Below are positions 1 through 5,468 of a stretch of DNA of 6,124 nt, in pieces. This stretch comes from TMED27 sp964351195 (lineage in GTDB: Bacteria > Pseudomonadota > Alphaproteobacteria > Micavibrionales > Micavibrionaceae). How positions within the stretch are numbered: the stretch's first letter is position 1; every line of letters begins with the position of its first letter. The stretch lies in NCBI GenBank assembly GCA_964351195.1, contig CAYGNI010000104.1, positions 1 through 6,124 on the forward strand, given 5' to 3'. A model generated the notes under the pieces. That model was not told the DNA's origin, ran no database searches, and saw only the letters and a list, made by a program, of their open reading frames with translations. The position numbers and the translations under genes were made by a program.

Positions 1-1
1 G

Positions 2-67
2 GCCTACACCGCCCGCGCCATGCAGGATTTAGAAAACTGGATAAAAGAGAAGAAACTCGCCGCTTGA
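2..67 (+). CDS. C-terminal end of an unidentified protein (5' end outside the window)
   Basis: An open frame enters from the left edge and closes at TGA 65-67. It gives 21 residues ending WIKEKKLAA, a charged, probably helical tail (AYTARAMQDLENW comes first). The ATG at 20-22 is internal to this frame and has no clear ribosome-binding site, so I read this as the end of a longer gene. It converges with the small minus-strand gene at 143-388, and a perfect hairpin (79-103) starts 12 bases after its stop, which fits a real gene end. The family cannot be told from so short a tail. Chance openness over 22 codons is possible, hence the modest confidence. Confidence 0.45.
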   Translation, partial: AYTARAMQDLENWIKEKKLAA

Positions 68-78
68 GATAAAAAGTG

Positions 79-103
79 ATTTTAAATGCACCGCATTTAA
101 AAT
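79..103. terminator. Perfect AT-rich hairpin between convergent genes, probable terminator
   Basis: ATTTTAAATGC (79-89) and GCATTTAAAAT (93-103) are perfect 11-bp inverted arms around a 3-base centre (ACC). On the minus strand the stem is followed, after CAC, by TTTTT (71-75), so it suits termination of the small gene at 143-388. On the plus strand only a short T run follows, so termination of the gene ending at 67 would be weaker. The stem has few G-C pairs, which is unusual for an intrinsic terminator. A protein-binding palindrome is the alternative. Confidence 0.5.
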
Positions 104-123
104 TGTACCGAGCAAGTGCGAGG

Positions 124-136
124 CGGCCGAAGGCCG
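124..136. repeat. Short GC-rich hairpin just downstream of the small minus-strand gene
   Basis: CGGCC (124-128), GAA, GGCCG (132-136) form a perfect 5-bp stem with a 3-base loop. It starts 7 bases past the stop of the gene at 143-388 in that gene's direction. No T run follows on either strand, so by itself it is not a canonical terminator. With the 79-103 hairpin it makes a two-hairpin 3' end that could pause polymerase or protect the transcript end. Confidence 0.35.
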
Positions 137-142
137 TAAAAA

Positions 143-388
143 CTATAAAAGTTGGTCAACCTTCTGACCCGTGCGCGTCAACGCCTCTTCGCGTTGCTCA
201 GCCAGAATATCGCGTGTCTGAGAGGCAAGTGCCAAAGCCTGAGCCTCACTCGCTTCATCGGAAATCTCAACCGCGTCAACAGGCTCGCCTGAACGCACTT
301 TTTCACTACGCTGCGTTTCGCTTTTATCTTGCGTACGATTTTGCTGAAGTGGATTGGGCGCATTCACGCCTTTAATTGTTTCAACCAT
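143..388 (-). CDS. Small polar protein, possibly FlgM-like (81 aa)
   Basis: The ATG at 386-388 has AGGGG (395-399, minus strand) 6 bases upstream, a good ribosome-binding site, which supports a real gene. The 81-residue product has no membrane segment or signal peptide. Residues 1-35 are polar and rich in Gln, Lys, Arg and Ser and are probably disordered. The segment VDAVEISDEASEAQALALAS then resembles the 'V-x-[IL]-S-[DE]-x-A' stretch of FlgM, the anti-sigma-28 factor of flagellar regulation, and is followed by a charged helix. The usual FlgM C-terminal sigma-binding part is short or missing, and no flagellar gene is in view, so the match is weak. Treat it as a hypothetical protein with an FlgM-like motif. 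It lies 66 bases downstream of the synthase-like gene on the same strand and could be its last co-transcribed partner. A TATACT at 414-419 could be a -10 box, but I find no -35. Confidence 0.6.
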   Translation of the reverse strand: MVETIKGVNAPNPLQQNRTQDKSETQRSEKVRSGEPVDAVEISDEASEAQALALASQTRDILAEQREEALTRTGQKVDQLL

Positions 389-454
389 TTCAAACCCCTA
401 ACCTATTTACTTAAGTATACACTACAACCCTTTACTACCCCTTAAACTATACGC

Positions 455-1249
455 CTACAAGTCTAAAAATACCCTTAATTCTTTTAAGGCCGGTGGATAT
501 CGCAGCTTCGGATCAAAAACATCATACCCTCGCCGCTTGATCTGGCCCATATAAACCTCCGCCATTTTCTGCGCAGCCCGTAAATACCTGTTTTCACACG
601 CAATTCCTGACACAAACGCTTCAGAAGTCTCCTGAACAACCTTTTTCAAGCCCCCCTGCGCCTTTCCCTCATAAAGCTGGTTCAATTTCACCCCATACGC
701 CTGCATACGGTCCTGCGGCAACAAACACCGCTTCTGCGCCGCAAACGCAGGCACAGCGCGCAAAATCCCCGCCAAAGCATAATTCGTCGCTACCGCCTGC
801 ACCGGGTCCCGGCCATCCGCCCCCAAAACCTGCATAATCAGCTCAAACAAAGGCGTAGAAGTCAAATCCGCATATTTCAGCGTCCCCTCCATCGTCCCCG
901 GCACCACATCCTCCAAATCAAACTCCCGCGCATAAATCAACGTCTCAAACAAGTCTTGCTCCAGACCATACCCCGCAATCGCCGCTGCCAACGCCTTCAA
1001 TCCCTCATGCTCGGGCACAGCCCCATGCGCGTAAATCTCGCCAATCCGGTCCCGCCACCACTGCAAGCGGATAAGCCCCAATTGCGTCTCGCTCACCACC
1101 TCACGCGTCTTCGCAATCTCATGATTAAACGCGAGCAGCGCCCACACCGCCTCCCGCCTGTCCGCCGGAACGAACATCGACAAAAAGAACCGGTCCGGAT
1201 CATGCTCCCGCACAATGCGCCCGCAATAGCTAAGTGATTCAAATTTCAT
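455..1249 (-). CDS. Squalene/phytoene synthase family protein, NDUFAF6-like, catalytic aspartates missing
   Basis: The 264-residue product (265 if the TTG at 1250-1252 is used) has the all-helical trans-isoprenyl synthase layout. Numbering from the TTG, SYCGRIVREHDPDRFFLSMF (8-27) matches the family N-terminus, LIRLQWWRDRI (60-70) is the conserved R-x-Q-W-W-R-D helix, and YADLTSTPLFEL (127-138) and NYALAGILRA (157-166) match later helices. True squalene and phytoene synthases carry two DxxxD motifs that bind magnesium and diphosphate. Here the first position reads NHEIAKT (43-49) and the second LRAVPAFAAQ (164-173), without the acidic pairs. This fits the NDUFAF6 branch, whose mitochondrial member helps assemble respiratory complex I, and argues against a carotenoid or hopanoid enzyme. 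Start choice is open: AAAAGG (1262-1267) lies 12 bases from the ATG but 9 from the TTG. It is divergent from sodB. Sampled GC (62-63%) is the highest in the window. Confidence 0.88.
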   Translation of the reverse strand: MKFESLSYCGRIVREHDPDRFFLSMFVPADRREAVWALLAFNHEIAKTREVVSETQLGLIRLQWWRDRIGEIYAHGAVPEHEGLKALAAAIAGYGLEQDLFETLIYAREFDLEDVVPGTMEGTLKYADLTSTPLFELIMQVLGADGRDPVQAVATNYALAGILRAVPAFAAQKRCLLPQDRMQAYGVKLNQLYEGKAQGGLKKVVQETSEAFVSGIACENRYLRAAQKMAEVYMGQIKRRGYDVFDPKLRYPPALKELRVFLDL

Positions 1250-1299
1250 CAAAAAATTATGCCTTTTCCCTTGAGAATTGGAACCAATGATTTAGGTTA

Positions 1300-1333
1300 T
1301 GTGTTACCAGATTAATAGAGATTTTGTAACACA
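1300..1333. promoter_or_regulatory. Inverted repeat in the sodB leader, candidate operator or 5'-UTR hairpin
   Basis: TGTGTTAC (1300-1307) and GTAACACA (1326-1333) are perfect 8-bp inverted arms 18 bases apart, in the spacer between two divergent genes. The right arm ends one base before the sodB Shine-Dalgarno TAGGAG (1335-1340). As DNA it could bind a dimeric regulator acting on both genes; as RNA it would be a stem-loop next to the ribosome-binding site. A second small palindrome, ATTGG-AA-CCAAT, lies at 1277-1288. TTGAGA (1271-1276) is 5/6 to a -35 box, but I find no convincing -10 at the right distance, so no promoter is called. The rest of 1250-1347 shows nothing else. Confidence 0.4.
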
Positions 1334-1347
1334 GTAGGAGAAATCAG

Positions 1348-1974
1348 ATGACCTTAACATTGCCAGACCTTCCATACGCTTACGACGCCCTGGACCCGTA
1401 CATGTCCTCAGAAACGTTGGAATTCCACCATGATAAACATCATCAGGCATATGTTGATAAGGGCAATGATCTCATCAAAGACACAGACCTCAAAGACGCC
1501 TCCCTCGAACAAGCCATGGTCAGCGCGTTCAAAGACCCAAAACAAGGCGGATTGTTCAACCAGCTCGGTCAACATTACAATCACACGCATTTCTGGAACT
1601 GGATGAAGCCCGATGGCGGCGGCAAATCCATGGACGGCAAGCTCGAAGACAAGATCAAGGAAGACCTCGGCGGCTATGACGCGCTGCGCGACGATTTCCT
1701 GAAAAAAGGCGCAGGCCAATTCGGCTCCGGCTGGGTCTGGCTGGCGCAGGACGGTGCTTCAGGCAAACTCGAGGTCCTTAACACGCCAAACGGCGAAAAC
1801 CCCCTTGTCTACGGCAAAACCCCGCTTCTGGGCTGCGATGTCTGGGAACACTCCTATTACATCGATTACCGCAACGCCCGCCCTAAATACCTCGAAGCGT
1901 TCTTCGACAATCTCGTCAACTGGGATTACGTCGCCGAGCTCTTCGATAAAGGCCCGATCAAACTCGCGGCTTAA
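1348..1974 (+). CDS. sodB: Superoxide dismutase, iron type
   Basis: It converts superoxide to hydrogen peroxide and oxygen in the cytoplasm. The 208-residue product is full length for the Fe/Mn SOD family. Metal ligands are visible: His27 in FHHDKHHQAY, His79 in QHYNHTHFWNW, and Asp164 and His168 in the signature DVWEHSYY. The outer-sphere glutamine sits at Gln75, four residues before the second His ligand, as in Fe-SODs. The position that holds Gln in Mn-SODs falls in TPNGENPL (146-153) and is Gly, so iron is predicted. A cambialistic enzyme cannot be ruled out. There is no signal peptide. The start is firm: TAGGAG (1335-1340) lies 7 bases before the ATG. It is the only complete plus-strand gene, divergent from the NDUFAF6-like gene, with an inverted repeat in its leader. 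Its TAA (1972-1974) overlaps the stop of the convergent gene, and no terminator hairpin follows it. Confidence 0.97.
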   Translation: MTLTLPDLPYAYDALDPYMSSETLEFHHDKHHQAYVDKGNDLIKDTDLKDASLEQAMVSAFKDPKQGGLFNQLGQHYNHTHFWNWMKPDGGGKSMDGKLEDKIKEDLGGYDALRDDFLKKGAGQFGSGWVWLAQDGASGKLEVLNTPNGENPLVYGKTPLLGCDVWEHSYYIDYRNARPKYLEAFFDNLVNWDYVAELFDKGPIKLAA

Positions 1975-3902
1975 GGCTTAACAGAAAATGGAGTACCGAC
2001 AGGCGGCACAGAAGGCCCAGCGTTAATTTGAGCTGGGTCTACCCCTGCCCACTTCGTCGCCATAACTTTTAACTCTTGATAAGCCTCAATATATTCATCG
2101 TTTTCATCTTTAAATACTACTTCATCCGGATAAGCTTCCCTGAGTGCTTTATACTGATCAACTAAGTAATGATGAGGATTCTGCCCCGGCAACGGGTTTT
2201 TCGCACGCCACGCGTAACCATCCATAATTTCCTGAGCATACTGACTTAAAAATTTCATTTTAAAATCAGGATCATCCGGCAACACTGCTCTATACGGACT
2301 TGGCCTGTTATCCAAAAGCCCGGTACGCCGCTCCTCCCCAACCTGGTTAAGCTGCGTTTGAAACTGTTTAAAATCCAAAAACCCCGCTTCGGGATTTTGC
2401 TGCTTAAATTCAAAGGCCTTCACAATAACAGGACCGTAATTCGCAGCAAATTTCTGCAAACGCGGATCGCTATCGTTATACGCCGCAACCTTTTTCAAAA
2501 CTTCATTCAATTGCTTGCTAACGCCGTTCTCATCTACATTCGCCCCAACATCACCTTTTCGAATAGCCTCAATCAAACGCGACACAGCTCCCTGCAGAGC
2601 AGCAGGCCCTTCACGCTCCAAAAGCGCCATATCAGGATCTGGAAAGCTAAGCTCACGCATAATTCCGTCTATGCCTCTAAGCTCACTCGGAGCAAGAGGA
2701 TCTTCTTCCACCTCAGGCGTATGCACACGAACCACATCCTCATTCAACAATTTCACCTCAACACCAGGTGGACTGTCAGGCTCAAGTATGCGCGCGTTGA
2801 GCGCATTCAAAACCTCGGAAGGGTCTCCACCATTACTTATCTCTTTTAGTGCATCCTTATATTCACTCATGTTAAATTGATCAGGATTTTTAAGCCGCAT
2901 CTCAATCGAAAGTATCACGACCTCTCTATAAGCCGGATGAATCGCTGCAACATAAGAACTAACCTCATCTCCGCGGTCATAACTTCTATCAGGGAGATCA
3001 TTGTCAAGAATCCGCGATATGTCTGTTATGTAAGAAGTTGCATTCCTGTAATCTATCTCCGATGGTGTCTCATCAAATCCACCCTCAGGCAAATCACGTA
3101 AAGCGTTAATGATTTGCTCCACATTAACCTCCGGCGCCTCTTCCTCAACAACCGGAGCAGGCTCTGACACTGGCGCAGCCGCAGGCGGAACGTCCGCAGG
3201 CTCAGGCTCCGGCCCCGCCACAGGTGCAGGCGCAGCAGGCTCTGGAGCATTCGGCGCGCTCACCAATAACCCACTCGCCGCAATCTCTTCACGCGTAAAT
3301 TGACCAACCTCCCGACGACCAAATTCTCCTCTAACTTCAAGCGGCCTTTGCGAAGTAGACCCATCCTCATAAACACGAAACCTTAAATAGTTCTGATCAA
3401 CATGAACCCACCCCTCAACCGGAAAAGCCTCACCCGTCTCCTCATAAACCCAATCACCATTGTCTTTTTGTTTAATCCCTAAATCTGCACTCGTTGGAGG
3501 TTGCCCCCCAAAACTATCCATCCACCCCGTTAAATCGGGCCTGTACCAAACATCATCAACCGGTATCCCAACTGGCTTACGATCACTCCCTAGAGCATCA
3601 TTCCCACGCCAAATCTGGGCTTCCCACTCTTTCTGGTTCAACGCGATAAATTTTCCAGGGATTTCAGGATCGTGATAAAGATAATACTGGTTACCGGCAT
3701 CATCCAAAAAAGTCGCCCGCCGCCGCGCATCAAGCCCCTCTTGCCCATCTGCATAAGCATCCTTTGACATGGCGATCATAACAGGAATCATCACCCCATC
3801 AGGCAACGCAGCACTCGCCTTCAAACGCGGCGTCACCATAATCTGCGGATATCTTTCATTACTGGGAAAAAGCCCCTGCAAGCTCTCGTCAAGACTCGCC
3901 AT
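1971..3902 (-). CDS. 643-aa acidic multidomain protein of unknown function with internal repeats
   Basis: I do not recognise this protein. The ATG at 3900-3902 has AGGG (3909-3912) 6 bases upstream, supporting the start. There is no signal peptide and no clear membrane span; residues 33-46 are hydrophobic but interrupted by Asp. Residues 1-210 form a Trp/Tyr-rich, probably beta-containing part (Trp at 93, 98, 119, 127, 151, 165). Residues 215-258 are a Pro/Glu/Ala/Val linker (3129-3260) with runs such as PEPAAPAPVAGPEPEPADVP, expected to be extended and disordered. Residues 259-643 are mostly helical and acidic and hold three copies of a motif running from Tyr to Asn-Pro (see the repeat entry). 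I see no catalytic signature. A scaffold, surface or effector-type role is conceivable but unsupported. A promoter candidate lies at 3962-3991. Sampled GC in the gene is 43-45%, against 53-63% in neighbouring genes. It sits between the Mth938 gene and the synthase-like gene, which often lie closer together. Confidence 0.88.
   Translation of the reverse strand: MASLDESLQGLFPSNERYPQIMVTPRLKASAALPDGVMIPVMIAMSKDAYADGQEGLDARRRATFLDDAGNQYYLYHDPEIPGKFIALNQKEWEAQIWRGNDALGSDRKPVGIPVDDVWYRPDLTGWMDSFGGQPPTSADLGIKQKDNGDWVYEETGEAFPVEGWVHVDQNYLRFRVYEDGSTSQRPLEVRGEFGRREVGQFTREEIAASGLLVSAPNAPEPAAPAPVAGPEPEPADVPPAAAPVSEPAPVVEEEAPEVNVEQIINALRDLPEGGFDETPSEIDYRNATSYITDISRILDNDLPDRSYDRGDEVSSYVAAIHPAYREVVILSIEMRLKNPDQFNMSEYKDALKEISNGGDPSEVLNALNARILEPDSPPGVEVKLLNEDVVRVHTPEVEEDPLAPSELRGIDGIMRELSFPDPDMALLEREGPAALQGAVSRLIEAIRKGDVGANVDENGVSKQLNEVLKKVAAYNDSDPRLQKFAANYGPVIVKAFEFKQQNPEAGFLDFKQFQTQLNQVGEERRTGLLDNRPSPYRAVLPDDPDFKMKFLSQYAQEIMDGYAWRAKNPLPGQNPHHYLVDQYKALREAYPDEVVFKDENDEYIEAYQELKVMATKWAGVDPAQINAGPSVPPVGTPFSVKP
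2193..2930 (-). repeat. Three-copy repeat within the 643-aa protein
   Basis: The C-terminal half contains three 16-residue segments running from Tyr to Asn-Pro: YREVVILSIEMRLKNP (residues 325-340, bases 2883-2930), YGPVIVKAFEFKQQNP (489-504, bases 2391-2438) and YAQEIMDGYAWRAKNP (555-570, bases 2193-2240). All three are equal in length and share aliphatics at positions 5 and 6, a small residue at 8, a hydrophobic at 11, a basic residue at 12, Lys/Gln at 14 and NP at 15-16. Each is followed 7 to 13 residues later by a second helix with EYKDAL, QFQTQL or QYKALR. Copies 2 and 3 also share a preceding Lys-Phe (484-485, 550-551). This is a diverged helical repeat seen by eye at protein level; I did not look for conservation at DNA level. 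Confidence 0.65.
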
Positions 3903-3961
3903 ATCACACCCTGTATATTACCGTTTAAAGCCCTTTTTGACGGGCCATTTCACACAGCATA

Positions 3962-3991
3962 ATTATACAGGATTTCAGGGGGTTAGTGCAA
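3962..3991 (-). promoter_or_regulatory. Candidate sigma-70 promoter for the 643-aa gene
   Basis: Read on the minus strand, TATAAT (3962-3967) is a perfect -10 box. An 18-base spacer separates it from TTGCAC (3986-3991), which keeps the TTG of the -35 consensus. Transcription would start some 50 bases upstream of the ATG at 3902. This suggests the gene has its own promoter downstream of the sec operon. The sequence is AT-rich here, so a chance match is possible. A further AT-rich hexamer TAATAT (3915-3920) lies nearer the gene but has no good -35. Confidence 0.4.
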
Positions 3992-4008
3992 ATTCCGACC
4001 TAAGAGCA

Positions 4009-4131
4009 TGCTTGCGTTTTAAAGACAGCGAAAATTGTTGGCTTTTTCAAAAATAAACGTAAGCGTATTTTGGCATACGTGCGGCTTATTTTTGAAAAAA
4101 CGGCAATTTGCAGCACTTTAAAACGCAAGCA
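4009..4131. repeat. Large nested inverted repeat at the 3' end of the sec operon
   Basis: The outer arms are a perfect 16 bp: TGCTTGCGTTTTAAAG (4009-4024) and CTTTAAAACGCAAGCA (4116-4131). Inside them is a second perfect 14-bp pair: TTTTTCAAAAATAA (4043-4056) and TTATTTTTGAAAAA (4086-4099). Between the two sets, AAATTG (4032-4037) pairs with CAATTT (4104-4109). At the tip, CGTAT (4064-4068) pairs with ATACG (4075-4079) around a 6-base loop. The whole 123 bases can fold into one long hairpin. The right arm contains the last codons and the TAA of the Mth938 gene. It may terminate or stabilise the sec operon mRNA, although no T run follows the outer stem. A mobile palindromic element is the other reading. 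No ORF of note or target-site duplication is seen. Confidence 0.8.
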
Positions 4132-4498
4132 AAGCCGCAGCCACGCGCCGCCCCTCGGCCATAAGCACATTATACGTCCGGCACGCCGCGCCCGTATCCA
4201 TGACATCAACGTTTAAACCTTTATCTTTCAACGCTTGTTTAAGGAAAGGCTTCAAAAACGCGATCCGCGCGCCCGTGCCCAACAACACCACATCAATCTC
4301 CTGCACCTGCGCAATCAACGGCGCAAAATCATCTTCGCTTAAATCGCTGATATCCTCGCCCTGAAACGCCCAATCCACCGTAGACGAAGGCGTCACAATC
4401 ACCGCCCCGTCATAAACAACCCCGCTCACACGAAATTGCCCGCCTCTATAGCTTTGAATAACCTGCGCATTCTCTTTGATTAAAGGCGTAACATCCAT
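4118..4498 (-). CDS. Mth938-domain (DUF498) protein, NDUFAF3-like
   Basis: This 126-residue soluble protein has the single-domain Mth938 fold expected for DUF498 proteins. Visible family features are the early strand region with QSYRGGQFRVSG (15-26) and AVIVTP (32-37), the core DVVLLGTGARIAFLKP (69-84), and the C-terminal block DTGAACRTYNVLMAEGRRVA (101-120). Length is typical and both ends look complete. Human NDUFAF3, a complex I assembly factor, belongs to this family; the bacterial role is not well defined and no catalytic site is evident. The ATG at 4496-4498 lies 4 bases after the secF stop, and its ribosome-binding site is inside secF, so translation is probably coupled to SecF. The final codons and stop lie in the right arm of the inverted repeat at 4009-4131, yet the C-terminus (ALLAF) still looks normal for the family. 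Confidence 0.9.
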   Translation of the reverse strand: MDVTPLIKENAQVIQSYRGGQFRVSGVVYDGAVIVTPSSTVDWAFQGEDISDLSEDDFAPLIAQVQEIDVVLLGTGARIAFLKPFLKQALKDKGLNVDVMDTGAACRTYNVLMAEGRRVAAALLAF

Positions 4499-4502
4499 GC
4501 CC

Positions 4503-5456
4503 TTAAGCCTCCTGCTGCACCGTTGCGGCCTCTTCGCCTTCTGCGCCGCGCTTAATATTCAAAAGCATCAAAACCGGCGCCGCGACGAAAATCGAAGAAT
4601 ACGTCCCCACAACAATCCCGAAAATCAACGCATCAACAAACCCCTGAATCACCGGACCACCGAACACAAACAGTGCAATCAACGCCAAAAGCGTCGTCAA
4701 AGAGGTCATCAACGTTCGCGCCAACATCTGATTAATCGAAAGGTTAAACAACTCTGCAATCGGCATCTTCTTATATTTACGCAAATTCTCACGAATACGG
4801 TCAAACACAACAACTGTGTCATTAATCGAATACCCCGCAATCATCAACACCGCCGCCACGGTCGAAAGATCAAATTCCATCCCCGTCAACGCAAATAAAC
4901 CGATCGTCGCAATCGCATCATGCGCCAACGCAATCAGAGCCGCGACACCAAACTGCCACTCAAATCGAAACCACACATAGGCCAAGATCCCGATCATCGA
5001 GAACAAAACCGCCAACGCGCCCTGCCGCTTTAGCTCCGCACCAACCTGCGGCCCGACAAATTCAACCCGGCGATAATCCACCCCATCGCCATACTTCGCA
5101 TCTAACGCCCCGCGCACAGCCTCAATCGCAGCCTTTTGTGCTTCGCCGTCATCATCAAACTTTTGTTGTTGCGGCAACCGGATCAACAAATCATCCGGCT
5201 CACCAAATTCCTGAATAGAAATCGCCCCCAGCCCCAGCGCGTTCAACTCACTGCGAAGCTCGCCCAAATTCGGCACCTCAGGCGTACGAATTTCAATCAC
5301 CGTCCCGCCGGTAAAATCAATCCCGAAATTCAGACCTTTCGTCGCGATCAAAAACACAGACCCCACAATCAAAATCGCAGAAACCACATACGCCGCAAAC
5401 CGGAACTTAATAAAGCCCAGATTGATATCATCCTTAACAAACTGAATACCCTTCAT
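4503..5456 (-). CDS. secF: Protein translocase subunit SecF
   Basis: SecF pairs with SecD in the inner membrane and uses the proton gradient to complete export of proteins passing through SecYEG. The 317-residue product is full length. Visible features are a cytoplasmic N-terminus, TM1 (about 20-38), the signature LNFGIDFTGGTVIEIR (42-57), a periplasmic domain (about 58-143) and five more membrane segments (about 144-162, 170-190, 197-217, 250-268, 272-298). The family motif GYSINDTVVVFDRIREN (208-224) is intact, including Asp213, at the position of the conserved membrane aspartate implicated in proton coupling. A short acidic tail ends the protein. The start is supported by AGGGAG (5464-5469), 7 bases upstream. 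It lies 12 bases after secD and 4 bases before the Mth938 gene, all in one operon. Confidence 0.98.
   Translation of the reverse strand: MKGIQFVKDDINLGFIKFRFAAYVVSAILIVGSVFLIATKGLNFGIDFTGGTVIEIRTPEVPNLGELRSELNALGLGAISIQEFGEPDDLLIRLPQQQKFDDDGEAQKAAIEAVRGALDAKYGDGVDYRRVEFVGPQVGAELKRQGALAVLFSMIGILAYVWFRFEWQFGVAALIALAHDAIATIGLFALTGMEFDLSTVAAVLMIAGYSINDTVVVFDRIRENLRKYKKMPIAELFNLSINQMLARTLMTSLTTLLALIALFVFGGPVIQGFVDALIFGIVVGTYSSIFVAAPVLMLLNIKRGAEGEEAATVQQEA
4508..4513 (-). promoter_or_regulatory. Ribosome-binding site of the Mth938 gene inside the secF 3' end
   Basis: AGGAGG on the minus strand, 9 bases before the ATG at 4496-4498, is formed by the last secF codons (Gln-Glu-Ala). Ribosomes finishing secF would pass over this site, a layout typical of translational coupling. 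It also fixes the start of the downstream gene. Confidence 0.8.
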
Positions 5457-5468
5457 ATCCCTACTCCC

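Noticed and set aside
76..375. Plus-strand 99-codon open frame opposite the small minus-strand gene
   Set aside because: It starts within the hairpin region and has no good ribosome-binding site. The minus frame has a strong site and a more credible composition.
395..445. Several G-runs on the minus strand upstream of the small gene, considered as a G-quadruplex or repeat
   Set aside because: The runs are uneven in length and spacing, one has only two G, and the last serves as the ribosome-binding site.
2358..2880. Overlapping plus-strand open frames opposite the 643-aa gene
   Set aside because: Two frames overlap each other and the minus-strand gene. The minus frame is far longer, has a ribosome-binding site and shows protein-level repeats, so these are shadows.
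3129..3260. Pro/Glu/Ala-rich linker considered as a DNA tandem repeat or a TonB-like periplasm-spanning region
   Set aside because: There is no regular repeat unit, and the protein lacks the N-terminal membrane anchor a TonB-like role would need.
4009..4131. The nested inverted repeat considered as a complete insertion sequence or a CRISPR unit
   Set aside because: It has no transposase, no target-site duplication and no spaced direct repeats; only the palindrome can be supported.
4476..4898. Plus-strand open frame of 140 codons opposite secF
   Set aside because: It is antisense to conserved secF membrane segments, with low-complexity basic composition and no family resemblance.
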